Shown: one piece after another, positions 34,338 to 43,602 of the stretch
How positions within the stretch are numbered: the first letter of the stretch is position 1
Layout: each line of letters opens with the position of its first letter
Assembly (NCBI GenBank): GCA_001898235.1
Contig: MKTN01000016.1
Location: 1 to 64,000 of the forward strand
Source: Gammaproteobacteria bacterium 39-13
Lineage (GTDB): Bacteria > Pseudomonadota > Gammaproteobacteria > Berkiellales > Berkiellaceae
Direction: 5' to 3'
Length of the DNA: 64,000 nt
Translations under genes and position numbers: made by a program
The notes under the pieces: generated by a model
Told to the model about the DNA's origin: nothing
Database searches by the model: none
What the model saw: only the letters and a program-made list of their open reading frames with translations

Positions 34338-35984
34338 ATGTCTGCTGGTGGTGTTGGTTCGAGTCTACAAACTGTAGGAACAGCTATAAGAACTTGCTTT
34401 TCGTTGGCAAGCAATGGTCTTTTTACCGAAGCCTTAAAGCAAGTGGGCGAAGTTGGGAAGGATTTAATGTACTTCGTTGGTTTTGGTTTTTATGTTGGCG
34501 AAGTATATGACGTAATCAAGCGTGATGATCTCAAGAAAAAACAAAAGATCTTGCCACTTATTGGCTATGGTGCCGCCACCCTTGTCTCGCTTGCAACAGG
34601 GGTTGCAGTATGTGCGGCTGCAAGTCTTGCCATTCCTCCGCTTATGTTTGCTGGCAGTGTTGCCAATGTTGTCCGTAATGTAGGTATTTACTTTAAAGAA
34701 CGAGCCGAACGAAATAACTTGCGTAAAATGTTTAAAGAGGCAGAATTTCAAGAGGGTGGAAATATAAGGGAAACGATAGATAAAGTAGGTCTATCTGAGC
34801 ATTTGTCACAGGATTTTTCAACATTTCTTAAGCAAAAGCATTTTGATGCGAATAAAATTCAAGAACTTTATGTTAGGTTGGCTTATGATTTTATTAATAA
34901 AACTAAAGACGATCAGGAAGCTTTATCTAGCCTGCTACGAACCCCCATTGAAGGTCTTTCTTCTTCGCAAAAACATGCACTTCGTGAACAAATTAAAGAA
35001 AAAGAAAAGGCACTTAAAGATAAATTTGCAAATGAATATAAAGAACTTTTTACTCTTTTAGAAAAGAAACAAAGATTACATCGGCTTGAGAAAGGTTTAA
35101 ACGGAAGATTGGCCAATATTTTCATCAGTGCAGGTGTTTCCTTAGTAAGCTTGTTAGCCATGGTTGTGCCGATGGCAATTGCAGCAACACCGGCTGCGCC
35201 TGCAGCGCCTCTTGTTTATTCAATTTTAGCCGGAGTGAGCGGTGGCTTAGGTGTGGTTGCCGCGTTAAATGCAGGAAGGTTGGCAATCCAAGATCAGCGC
35301 AGTTATCAAAAAGCCGTGGCACCTAAGGAAAAAGTCTCTGATGCAGTGTTTCCAAGTTTAGAAGGAAATAGAAGAACTCAGGAAATGACGGAAAGATCAC
35401 AAATTCTTTATAAAAGAAGTTGGTGGCAAAAAACGAAAGATGGTTTAAGAACTATGTGGAATCGATTATGGAAATCGAAACCATCCAGTCCTACCCCGAT
35501 TGATAAGGTAGAGGGCGGTATTGATGCAAATGAAATGGTAAACCTCTCATCTAAAGAAAAAACAAATTCTCCATCTGTTATCACAGTACAAAAACCAGCA
35601 ACACCAAAACCACAACCTGTTCCTATCCCTGTTACTATCAATGAAAGAACACAGTTACCGCGAAAGCGCGGTGCAGAAGCGATTGTGCCTATGCGACATA
35701 GGAAGCGAATTGCCACTGAAAAGCTTGAAGAAATTTTCCGACCACAAGCAGTAATGGCTGGAGTCCTTAAAGAAATGGAAAAAAAAGCTAGTGAGGGAAC
35801 ATCAAAATCAAAAGGTCATGGTAAGCACAGCAAAAGATCTGCTAGCATTGTTTTAGGATATAAAAAAGAAAGTGATAAAGAAAATATTCCTCCTCTTTCT
35901 CCCTCGGTCAAAAAAATAGCAAAACACTTCGACAAAAAAGTAGAGCCAGGAAAAACAGGTGGCAGCGGGAAACCAAAAAGGTAA
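34338..35984 (+). CDS. Large hypothetical protein with hydrophobic segments and basic, nuclear-signal-like C-terminus
   Basis: From the ATG at 34338 (AAGG seven bases upstream) the protein has 548 residues. Two paired hydrophobic regions lie near residues 70-105 (YGAATLVSLATGVAVCAAAS) and 255-315 (SLLAMVVPMAIAATPAAPAA), separated by a charged helical part. The C-terminal 180 residues are basic, proline-rich and probably disordered. They hold RKRGAEAIVPMRHRKR (about residues 442-457), which fits a bipartite nuclear localisation signal, and DKENIPPLSPS with KEN at 514-516, resembling a eukaryotic KEN-box degron. No bacterial family is recognised. Membrane segments plus eukaryote-like short motifs suggest a secreted host-targeted protein, unproven. 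Confidence 0.7.
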   Translation: MSAGGVGSSLQTVGTAIRTCFSLASNGLFTEALKQVGEVGKDLMYFVGFGFYVGEVYDVIKRDDLKKKQKILPLIGYGAATLVSLATGVAVCAAASLAIPPLMFAGSVANVVRNVGIYFKERAERNNLRKMFKEAEFQEGGNIRETIDKVGLSEHLSQDFSTFLKQKHFDANKIQELYVRLAYDFINKTKDDQEALSSLLRTPIEGLSSSQKHALREQIKEKEKALKDKFANEYKELFTLLEKKQRLHRLEKGLNGRLANIFISAGVSLVSLLAMVVPMAIAATPAAPAAPLVYSILAGVSGGLGVVAALNAGRLAIQDQRSYQKAVAPKEKVSDAVFPSLEGNRRTQEMTERSQILYKRSWWQKTKDGLRTMWNRLWKSKPSSPTPIDKVEGGIDANEMVNLSSKEKTNSPSVITVQKPATPKPQPVPIPVTINERTQLPRKRGAEAIVPMRHRKRIATEKLEEIFRPQAVMAGVLKEMEKKASEGTSKSKGHGKHSKRSASIVLGYKKESDKENIPPLSPSVKKIAKHFDKKVEPGKTGGSGKPKR

Positions 35985-36057
35985 GGCGAACTTTCCTTTC
36001 AACTTGTGAGTCAAAAAAGTATCGGACATCTTAGCCTGACGAAGCAGGGGCGGTGAT

Positions 36058-36564
36058 ATGTCTATACTACACAAAAAGCATATATTCACGCATGTTGTGA
36101 TAGGGATCATTCTCATTTTGATGATAGTGGCCTTAGTTATATATCCGTTAGAAATTGAAGGGAGATCACTTGTCATTATTCAGCATAATAATAATGCGCA
36201 AAAACAAAATCAAAATGTACGTTTAAGTGATGAAAGTCGTGCCATCAGTAATGCAGAGCGTCAAGTAGAAAATGCCTCTTCAGCTGTCCAAAAATCCCGT
36301 CAAGATGTTGCAAATGCTTATATCCCTCGTGGTGAGTTTCAATCAACTTCTAGGTGGTATGATATTCAACAGTCAGAAGAAGCATTAGATCGCGCGCAGA
36401 GAAATTATCGAGAAGCTGATAGTTCCCTTTATTTATTAAAAAGAATAAGTGAGAGTAATGCAAGAGAGCGTAGAATTGATGATCAAAGAAGATTTAATCA
36501 CCATATTAAGTCTAAGATAAAAGAACCGCCTTATCAGCAATCTGATCTTGATGATGAAGATTAG
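36058..36564 (+). CDS. Hypothetical membrane-anchored coiled-coil protein
   Basis: A 168-residue protein. HVVIGIILILMIVALVIYPL near residues 12-31 is one membrane helix after a short basic tail, so the rest is probably periplasmic. Residues 55-140 are highly charged with heptad-like helices (NAERQVENASSAVQKSRQDV; EEALDRAQRNYREADSSLYL), and the end is acidic (SDLDDED). The ATG is 73 bp after the large unknown gene; GGGGCGGTG serves as ribosome site. No family recognised. Confidence 0.65.
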   Translation: MSILHKKHIFTHVVIGIILILMIVALVIYPLEIEGRSLVIIQHNNNAQKQNQNVRLSDESRAISNAERQVENASSAVQKSRQDVANAYIPRGEFQSTSRWYDIQQSEEALDRAQRNYREADSSLYLLKRISESNARERRIDDQRRFNHHIKSKIKEPPYQQSDLDDED

Positions 36565-36642
36565 CTTTTATTCCTTTAAAAAAATGCATAAAATATGCAT
36601 CTTTCATCTAAGCTTTTTAAAATACCGATTTAAGGCATAATA

Positions 36643-37215
36643 ATGGTTGAGTTTGCGAAGGCGAGAAATGCAGTGTCATTTGCTTGCTCTATCTTGTCGT
36701 ACTTCTTTTTAGTTCCTGGGGTATATCTTTCAATGTTAACAATACAAACTGATGAATCTATTAAGTCGTCAGTCGGCAGCTTGCATGTTAATATTTTTAA
36801 TACTTCTAATTCAATATTAAAAACAGTAAATGATTTATATCACCAAAATTTTAAATTTGTGGCATGTATGATTTTTATATTTAGTGTCATCGTGCCAGTC
36901 ATAAAAGGGATAATGTTAACCTATGTATATTTAACGAAAAATCTACGCTTAAAGAAAAAAATTTATGAAATGATTCAATCGATTGCGAAATGGTCCATGT
37001 GTGATGTTTTTATTGTGGCAATCTTTCTTGCCTATCTTTCAACCGGTGCGCGTACGCATGAAGAATCTCATCAAGTTTCAGTATTTATTTTTTCTATTGA
37101 TTTAAATGTGCTTGTTAAAATGAAAGCCCATTTGGAAATAGGATTTTACTGCTTTCTTAGCTATTGTTTACTTTCACTGGCAGCCTTACAGCTTTACCAG
37201 CATCCAAGTGAATAG
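36643..37215 (+). CDS. PqiA-like (paraquat-inducible protein A) membrane protein
   Basis: A 190-residue protein with about four membrane segments. The stretch FSVIVPVIKGIMLTYVYL followed by IAKWSMCDVFIVAIFLAYLS is the hallmark of PqiA-type domains, which usually read RWSMLDVFVV. PqiA-type proteins work with MCE proteins in lipid movement across the envelope. This one has only a single PqiA domain and no zinc-ribbon cysteines or MCE partner nearby. A periplasmic insert near residues 40-65 is unusual for its length. Function in this organism is not clear. Confidence 0.78.
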   Translation: MVEFAKARNAVSFACSILSYFFLVPGVYLSMLTIQTDESIKSSVGSLHVNIFNTSNSILKTVNDLYHQNFKFVACMIFIFSVIVPVIKGIMLTYVYLTKNLRLKKKIYEMIQSIAKWSMCDVFIVAIFLAYLSTGARTHEESHQVSVFIFSIDLNVLVKMKAHLEIGFYCFLSYCLLSLAALQLYQHPSE

Positions 37216-37339
37216 CTATTAGAAGTAGCCTTTGGATATGTTATGGTATGGATTATAAGCCTTATGATTTAAAGACCTATATTTAATCATAATTTAGTCA
37301 TGGTCAAAGTCGATAAAGCGTCGATAAGAGAGCGAGCTT

Positions 37340-38233
37340 ATGAGCGCGCCCCGTAAGGTGTCTAGAATTATTACAGCGTATAAAACGCAGGGAAGGGATG
37401 GCATTCCATTGCATCGTGCTTTTCCTTCTCATACGCTTTTAGATTTGGATCCTTTTCTCCTACTAGATGAAATGGGACCTATGGATACAAAGCCAGGAGA
37501 ATCCAAGGGCGTCCCCGATCACCCACACCGTGGCTTTGAAACAGTTACCTATATGCTGGCGGGAACTTTTGAGCATCGAGATTCCTTTGGAAACGTAGAA
37601 AAGCTCTTTCCTGGAGACGTGCAATGGATAACAGCTGGCAGCGGTTTGATTCACTCGGAAACCACTGAAACAGAATTCTTAAAAAAAGGTGGAATGCTGC
37701 ACGCAATACAGCTTTGGGTTAATTTACCAAAATCTGAAAAAATGGTTTCTCCTTGCTATCAAGTGGTTAAAGCACGGGATCTCCCCGTTGGCAAAACCGA
37801 TGATGGTAAATCTAAAGTTCACGTTATCGCAGGAGAAGCAATGGCGGCAAGTGCTATTATTAAAACAAGAACACCTATTTTTTATTTTCATGCTACGATT
37901 TTACCCGGTGGTAGTTGGGTGCAGCCTGTGCCGCGAGACTTTAATGTTTTCGCCTACATATTAAAAGGTAAAGGAATGTTTAATAGAACGGCCAATGGTA
38001 AAATACAGCTGGGAGAAGCGCATCAAATGCTCATCTTTGATAACGTAGGTGAGACAATTGAGATCCAATTACTTGAAGGTGCTGAAGGGCCTCTGGAATT
38101 ATTACTGATTGGAGGGATCCCTCTTCGAGAACCTATTGTTCGTTATGGGCCTTTCGTAATGAATACGGAGGAGGAAATTCGCCAAGCCTTTGTGGATTAT
38201 CATACAGGACGCATGGGAACCATTCTAAAGTGA
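37340..38233 (+). CDS. Pirin family protein
   Basis: A 297-residue double-cupin protein. The pirin signature is clear: FLLLDEMGPM, GVPDHPHRGFETVTYMLAG with metal-binding histidines, GDVQWITAGSGLIHSE, and GGMLHAIQLWVNLP. Bacterial pirins bind iron and some oxidise quercetin; in others the role is regulatory or stress-related. Length and motif spacing are normal. The cation-efflux gene starts 9 bp downstream, so both are on one transcript, which hints at a metal-related role. Confidence 0.92.
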   Translation: MSAPRKVSRIITAYKTQGRDGIPLHRAFPSHTLLDLDPFLLLDEMGPMDTKPGESKGVPDHPHRGFETVTYMLAGTFEHRDSFGNVEKLFPGDVQWITAGSGLIHSETTETEFLKKGGMLHAIQLWVNLPKSEKMVSPCYQVVKARDLPVGKTDDGKSKVHVIAGEAMAASAIIKTRTPIFYFHATILPGGSWVQPVPRDFNVFAYILKGKGMFNRTANGKIQLGEAHQMLIFDNVGETIEIQLLEGAEGPLELLLIGGIPLREPIVRYGPFVMNTEEEIRQAFVDYHTGRMGTILK

Positions 38234-38242
38234 ATAAAATTC

Positions 38243-39154
38243 ATGCAACATGAACATTCTACTTCAGAAGCTATAAATTATAATAAACGATTCTTTTTCG
38301 GAATTCTGCTGAATATAGCATTGGTTGTTGCACAGATATTTTACGGCATTCAATCTGATTCTGTTGCTCTGATTAGTGATGGATTTCATAATGCAAGTGA
38401 CGTACTTGCCTTAATGATTGCTTGGGGTGGGTTTTATATTTCAAATTTAAAACCCTCTGAACGATTTACCTATGGCTTTAAGAATACGACTATCCTCGCT
38501 GCATTCATTAATGCTGTTTTGCTTTTAATTGCCGTGGGAGGAATTAGTTGGGAAGCTATTTTGCGCATCAGCGAGCCTACACAGATTAATACAAAGATGG
38601 TAGTCATTGTTGCCTCTGCTGGTGTTATAGTTAACATGTTAACTGCGATAATGTTTATTGCAGGTCGAGAAGATATAAATATAAGAGGCGCTTTTTTGCA
38701 TATGGCCGCTGATGCTGGCGTGTCATTAGGTGTGATAATAGGAGGTATTGCAATTGCATTAACAGGGTGGTCGGTGATTGATCCTTTATTATCGCTAGGG
38801 ATCTCTATTTTGATTGTTTTAAGCACTTGGCGGTTGTTTAAAGAGTCTATCAGTCTTATATTGCATGCGGTGCCAGAACACATCAACACCGAAGAAGTAA
38901 GAAATTTTTTATTGAATCAACCTAATGTTGTCTCTGTACATGATTTACATATTTGGGCGCTAAGTACTTCAGAAACTGCTTTGTCGGCACATTTAGTTAG
39001 AGCGCACATAACGCTAGATCAAGATTTTATACAGACAGTATCACACCAATTAGAAACACAGTTTCGTATCCAACATGTTACAATTCAAATTGAAAATATC
39101 AAAATGCCCACAGAATGTGAGCTTTCGTGCGATAAACCGAAAAAAAATAAATAA
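38243..39154 (+). CDS. Cation diffusion facilitator (CzcD/ZitB-like metal efflux)
   Basis: A 303-residue proton antiporter exporting divalent metal, most likely zinc. Six membrane segments are followed by a ferredoxin-like cytoplasmic domain. The metal-site motifs ALISDGFHNASD (segment 2) and HMAADAGVS (segment 5) hold the His/Asp ligands in the HxxxD pattern of zinc-preferring members. HDLHIWALSTSETALSAHL is the usual cytoplasmic-domain motif. The last residues (CELSCDKPKKNK) add two cysteines and a basic end. It is co-transcribed with the pirin gene. Confidence 0.92.
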   Translation: MQHEHSTSEAINYNKRFFFGILLNIALVVAQIFYGIQSDSVALISDGFHNASDVLALMIAWGGFYISNLKPSERFTYGFKNTTILAAFINAVLLLIAVGGISWEAILRISEPTQINTKMVVIVASAGVIVNMLTAIMFIAGREDINIRGAFLHMAADAGVSLGVIIGGIAIALTGWSVIDPLLSLGISILIVLSTWRLFKESISLILHAVPEHINTEEVRNFLLNQPNVVSVHDLHIWALSTSETALSAHLVRAHITLDQDFIQTVSHQLETQFRIQHVTIQIENIKMPTECELSCDKPKKNK

Positions 39155-39216
39155 ATTGATGAGAGCATTTTTTTGCCATCTTATGTTATAACAGACGATA
39201 GCTTGATGGAACAGCT

Positions 39217-39243
39217 TGTGTGCCACATAGCGTGTGGCACACA
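39217..39243. terminator. Strong hairpin between convergent genes
   Basis: TGTGTGCCACA (39217-39227) and TGTGGCACACA (39233-39243) form a perfect 11-bp stem with a five-base loop. It lies between the ends of the cation-efflux gene and the gene at 39255. T tracts are short on both sides, so it may terminate both genes or serve as an mRNA end barrier. Confidence 0.65.
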
Positions 39244-39254
39244 TTTAGAGAAAA

Positions 39255-41018
39255 CTAGCCTTTTCGCCAAACAGGCAATTTATAATCTTTATAAGAGGGA
39301 TCTTTTGGCTCTTGTCGAAGAGCGGGTGTTTTTTCCAAACTCAATTGTTTTGCTGGTATAATAGGCTGCTTGGTTTTTCGTTCAAAATTGAGATGAAAAG
39401 GATGAGAAGCATCAAGTGAATCAATCGTTAAAGTCTTTGCTTGCGATTTAACACTAACAGGCAGATATTGTTTTTTTCCTAAAATTGATGCCTCAACCGG
39501 AAAGCGAGGATCAGCTCTAAAGGACCATGATTCAGAGGTTAATCCCACAAATGCGGCAAGCATATTTTTGTAACGATAAAGTTGGAGATGAATATTTGAG
39601 CCGCCTTGTTGCGTTAATACAACAGGACAAAAATCTGTCAAAAGATCAAATGAATGACAGTCTGCTTGTGTGATTTTTTTGCCATTCAATGTAAATACTT
39701 GTTGGGTACTATAGGTGTTAGAATGAGAAAGAGCGGTGACTTCACTTTTGAACTCATCTCTTAGGTGCTCATCATTTGTTTTGCTTTTTTGCCAAGCAGT
39801 ATCATCAAGCGTTTTATAGAAGAATGAAGCTTCATCCTGCGAATGAAGTCTTATTTCAACAGTATGCTTTTTATTACCGCATTGTATCGCACTGATGGTA
39901 ACATCTGGACTTATACCTTGAGGTAATTCTTGTTTTTGCCAGCCAGGAAAAGGAAGCAACCGACGTTTTATATCTTTAACATCATGAGTGAAGCCTATTG
40001 CTGGATTTAATCCTTGACTATCGTAATCTAAATAACGGAAAAATAAACTAAATTGATCTTCAGGATCTCCTATTTCTTGACCAATAAAAAAGAGATAAGA
40101 AGCACTTGCTTCAAACTCAGAGTAAGGAACAACATTTTCAGGAAGCCTTATTTCATATTCAGAATTTCTTTCAACAAAAGGATCATGTAATCGGATCACT
40201 GGTAAATTGAATTCAAAAACAGTTGTGACACCCAAATTAGGATGTACTATACCTCTACTATCAACCACCTTTGCTTTATAGTCACCAGAATGCGACATCG
40301 CCCATTCTGCATTGAAAGGAAGTTTTAATCGCTGATGATATTGTTTAGGTTTAAAGAAACTTGCTACAGGTAAGGTGAACCAGGTATCTTTAGCTTCAAG
40401 TTCTTCGCATAAATTAGTTACTACATATTTATCATTCACTCTTTTTTCTGCGATCACTTTTTTATAGAAAATTTCCTGATAATTATCACGTTGCACCTTT
40501 ATCATGACATTTTGGCCATCAGCAATTATCTCGGAATCTTCTATCTCTGTTAGTGGAAGCTTATCAATATAAAGTTTTTTCCATTCAGGTGCCTTATGCT
40601 CATTATCTCTTAAGGCATACCACCACAAAGAGTTAGCTTTCACAAAGCTAAAAACATGATTAAAGGTGGTTATTTTTCGATTTTTTTGTGTTGGATGCGC
40701 AAGTGCTGTTGGAGGTTGAATGTGTTTCGTTGCATTTAGAAAGTGTGCTTTTCTTTCAGCTGCCCGTATTTGTTTAATATGTTGGTAACCTAAGTAGGTT
40801 GATAAAAGATTAACCGGTAAAGCAACACTTAAAGGAAAGGAAGTTGTGATCCCAATATTACCAGCAATCAAAGCTAAATAGGTGCTTAGTTTTAAAACTT
40901 GATTGCTATTCAATAAGTCGGAAAAGGAAGAAAATAATTTGCTGATCCCTCCTTTACCTGCAGGTTCATAGACAACATTTTTTTCTACAACAGCGCTAAA
41001 AAAGGGAGCTTGTGGCAT
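39255..41018 (-). CDS. Large hypothetical protein
   Basis: From the ATG at 41018 (TTGAGG about ten bases upstream) the protein has 587 residues. Residues 40-80 contain hydrophobic stretches (LSTYLALIAGNIGI; LSVALPVNLLSTYLGY) that could form a membrane hairpin. The remaining 480 residues are rich in beta-type and aromatic residues (NLPVIRLHDPFVERNSEYEI; ASYLFFIGQEIGDPEDQF), without cysteine-rich or repeat motifs. No family is recognised. It ends beside the strong hairpin and converges with the metal-efflux gene. A host-directed role is possible only by context. Confidence 0.65.
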   Translation of the reverse strand: MPQAPFFSAVVEKNVVYEPAGKGGISKLFSSFSDLLNSNQVLKLSTYLALIAGNIGITTSFPLSVALPVNLLSTYLGYQHIKQIRAAERKAHFLNATKHIQPPTALAHPTQKNRKITTFNHVFSFVKANSLWWYALRDNEHKAPEWKKLYIDKLPLTEIEDSEIIADGQNVMIKVQRDNYQEIFYKKVIAEKRVNDKYVVTNLCEELEAKDTWFTLPVASFFKPKQYHQRLKLPFNAEWAMSHSGDYKAKVVDSRGIVHPNLGVTTVFEFNLPVIRLHDPFVERNSEYEIRLPENVVPYSEFEASASYLFFIGQEIGDPEDQFSLFFRYLDYDSQGLNPAIGFTHDVKDIKRRLLPFPGWQKQELPQGISPDVTISAIQCGNKKHTVEIRLHSQDEASFFYKTLDDTAWQKSKTNDEHLRDEFKSEVTALSHSNTYSTQQVFTLNGKKITQADCHSFDLLTDFCPVVLTQQGGSNIHLQLYRYKNMLAAFVGLTSESWSFRADPRFPVEASILGKKQYLPVSVKSQAKTLTIDSLDASHPFHLNFERKTKQPIIPAKQLSLEKTPALRQEPKDPSYKDYKLPVWRKG

Positions 41019-41178
41019 TGTTATAAGCCTCAATGGGTGAATGAGGCGTACAGCATAAATTAATTACTTAGCAGTTTCACCTGGAAAAAAACGGAGTGCT
41101 TAGCCTTGTCGCAAGTCAGAAATAAGTCGCTAATTTGGCAAGTGCAACCAAATTAGCGTGATAGAGGATCATTTAAGA

Positions 41179-42582
41179 TTAAGCGATGATTTTTACTCTC
41201 GGTATGTGCTGTTTTATTTTTCTTTTCTGATCTAATTCCTTTTGCTGCTCAATTTCTATTTGTCGTTTTAGTTCCAGATTTTTCAATCTGTCTAATTCAC
41301 CTTTCACCGTTCCAATCAATATGGGAGCAGAATAGGTAACCGTCTTGGAGGGGGGAGGATCTGTCAGGTTTGAATTCGGAGCAGTGGTCTGAAGTGAAAT
41401 GGTAGCAAAAAGGTTACTTAAGTCAAAAACACTTAAAGACTCATTTTCAGAGGTGGACGGTGGTTTATTGCCAAGTTCTTCTTCTGGATGTTCTGAAGGG
41501 GGGATTTTTGTTATTGCATGATTTTGGGACGAAGAAGGGATAGGGATGATTAATGAAGTATTGTCTTCTTTCATAATATTGCTAAGAAGAGATCCCACAA
41601 TCACATTTACCTCATTAAGAAAGATAGCGAAACGCCGTAAAAGTGCTATCTTTCCTTCTTTATCTTCAATTTGATTAACTTTTTGAACGTGAGTAACGCG
41701 AGCAATAGATAGTTTATTGTTATCACGCCAGTACAAAGGTGATTCTTTATCAAGAGAGCCGCGACCATTTTCATCCGTTGCATAGATATCGATACCAATT
41801 TCTTCTAAAAAACCTTCCATGGAAAACATTTCCATATTGATAGAGCCAGCATTATCTTCCAGAAGTGTTTTCGTCATTTGTGCAATAATAGGATAAAAAT
41901 GTTCTTTATCTTCTATCAGAAGCAGTGCCTCTTTAAGCAAAGCCCAACGTTCCTGGAGTTTTAGTTGTTTTGCAGTATCTTTTCCAATCAGATCAACTTG
42001 CATTTCTTTAGCCAGTTGTTCAAAAATCTTAAGCCATTCTTGTGGGTTTTGCTTAAATCTGCATAACTGTAAATAACGTTCAACTTCTTTAAGGCGCGCT
42101 TGATGTTCAATGACTCTTGGGTCATTGTTGAACTTGCTTAGATATGCTTCATGGATTGAAGCAATAGTATCGTCTTCTAAGGCTTTAATTGCGGCTTGAA
42201 GTGTTGAAATCTTTTTTCCTAGTTTTTTGTCTTCATCATAGCGTGAAATCTGCCATCTTTGCCAAAACCATAATTCTTTGAGTTGCTCTTTAAGTAGTTG
42301 TTCGAGCTCTTTTGGTGTCATTTTACTCTTTAAGGCAATTCCCTCTTTCTTAAGCTTTTTGGCATACTTATCTTGAGCTATTTTTAGTAATTTTAGTCCG
42401 GGGGCCTGTAGCTTATTGCGCTTTTTTTCAAATTGCTGTTTTTGCGTAGTAAAGGGTTTGGCTTTTTCTATAGCGGCAGCATCATATTGTTGCTTCAATG
42501 TAGATAATGCTGATTCTATATTTTTTTTTGCTTCTAACAGTTCAATTTCTGTATACGCTTTATAATCTGGACCGTTTTGCAT
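41179..42582 (-). CDS. Long coiled-coil hypothetical protein
   Basis: From the ATG at 42582 the protein has 467 residues. AGGG nine bases before this ATG supports it over upstream in-frame ATGs at 42588 and 42630. Residues 1-240 are strongly helical and Lys/Glu/Gln-rich, with long coiled-coil stretches. A region near 245-320 looks folded (GFLEEIGIDIYATDENGRGS), followed by a Pro/Ser/Thr-rich linker and a final charged helix ending in KQHIPRVKIIA. There is no signal peptide. Similar plan, but not clear sequence similarity, is seen in the gene at 48490-49926. Function unknown. Confidence 0.65.
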   Translation of the reverse strand: MQNGPDYKAYTEIELLEAKKNIESALSTLKQQYDAAAIEKAKPFTTQKQQFEKKRNKLQAPGLKLLKIAQDKYAKKLKKEGIALKSKMTPKELEQLLKEQLKELWFWQRWQISRYDEDKKLGKKISTLQAAIKALEDDTIASIHEAYLSKFNNDPRVIEHQARLKEVERYLQLCRFKQNPQEWLKIFEQLAKEMQVDLIGKDTAKQLKLQERWALLKEALLLIEDKEHFYPIIAQMTKTLLEDNAGSINMEMFSMEGFLEEIGIDIYATDENGRGSLDKESPLYWRDNNKLSIARVTHVQKVNQIEDKEGKIALLRRFAIFLNEVNVIVGSLLSNIMKEDNTSLIIPIPSSSQNHAITKIPPSEHPEEELGNKPPSTSENESLSVFDLSNLFATISLQTTAPNSNLTDPPPSKTVTYSAPILIGTVKGELDRLKNLELKRQIEIEQQKELDQKRKIKQHIPRVKIIA

Positions 42583-42888
42583 AAACATTTTCCCTAAAAA
42601 TAAAGTGACCAAAGATGACGATGTTATCAAAGTAAGAAGAGGGGTTCAGTGCCATTTCATGCAATTAGGAATACATGCCTAATTTTTATGTTGAACAGCT
42701 AACGCGGATCCTTTTGGAAAGAAAAACTGAATTTTTTTGCATTATGATAGTTTGAACAGTAAATAACAAGTGCCAAATGAAAATATTTAAAGAAGAACAG
42801 CTTTTAGATTCACTTTGTAAATACAACCAAACTTTTGCCTTGGTGGGCTAGACTTGTCTAATCAAAGTAAGCTTTTGTTGAGGTAAAT
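42583..42888. other. Intergenic region between divergent unknown genes
   Basis: About 306 AT-rich bases. A 24-codon ORF (42777-42851) has no support. A TATGAT-like -10 box lies near 42742 but lacks a good -35. Promoters for both divergent genes must lie here; none could be defined. Confidence 0.4.
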
Positions 42889-43548
42889 ATGTTAAAGAAA
42901 GCAACGGTGGAAGAACTTGCGGATATATTTGCATTATGTGTTAACAACATTAATTCTTTAACCAAACATTGTAGTGGTATTATCAAAAATGAATTGAAAG
43001 CCACATACGATACTGATCAAGACCAAGCAAATCAGCAAACCCTCAAGCAAAGTATTGAAAACATAGCAACAAAGATAATCTCTACTGTTAATGAAGCATT
43101 AAGGACCGAAAATAGCGAAAAATTAAGAAATGGGCTGGTTAATTTTTTTAGTGCAGTTCAAGGAGCATTCCAGGCAAGTTTGGAGATACATCTTGCGCAT
43201 GATTTTGATCAAGAAAAAGGTGAAAAAAGAAGCATAGGACATTATTTTGATCACGAGCAGGGTGATAAGCAAGCAAAGGGTCGTTATTTTGAAATTCATA
43301 GAAGCATGATTGCGCTTTGTGAACGTGCAAAGGCAACCATTAGGCAAGATCACGATCTAAAGGGTGAGTTTGGCCATATGAGTGTGCTTACCGAATCTTT
43401 GAATGCGACCATTAAAAGTTTAAGTGAAATATTTGGCTATAAGACTAAAGCCTCAAAAAAAGAAAAAATTGTAGAATTAACAAAGCCTGCAAAATCTTTT
43501 CATGAAGAATTTGTTTCACCTTATGAAAGACGTACATCGCCAAAGTAA
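42889..43548 (+). CDS. Hypothetical helical protein
   Basis: A 219-residue, soluble, mostly helical protein without recognised family. The middle holds a duplicated short pattern: HDFDQEKGEKRSIGHYFD followed by HEQGDKQAKGRYFE, two related 15- to 18-residue units. The C-terminus is basic and polar. GAGG lies seven bases before the ATG. It precedes cfa by 54 bp on the same strand, but a link to lipid modification is not indicated. Confidence 0.6.
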   Translation: MLKKATVEELADIFALCVNNINSLTKHCSGIIKNELKATYDTDQDQANQQTLKQSIENIATKIISTVNEALRTENSEKLRNGLVNFFSAVQGAFQASLEIHLAHDFDQEKGEKRSIGHYFDHEQGDKQAKGRYFEIHRSMIALCERAKATIRQDHDLKGEFGHMSVLTESLNATIKSLSEIFGYKTKASKKEKIVELTKPAKSFHEEFVSPYERRTSPK

Positions 43549-43602
43549 ATGCTGTTGAGACCAGCAAAAGAGGGATCCTATGCATGATGAAGATGTGAAC
43601 CA

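Noticed and set aside
42777-42851. 24-codon ORF starting MKIFKEEQLLDSL
   Set aside because: Too short to support, no clear ribosome site; kept as part of the intergenic region.
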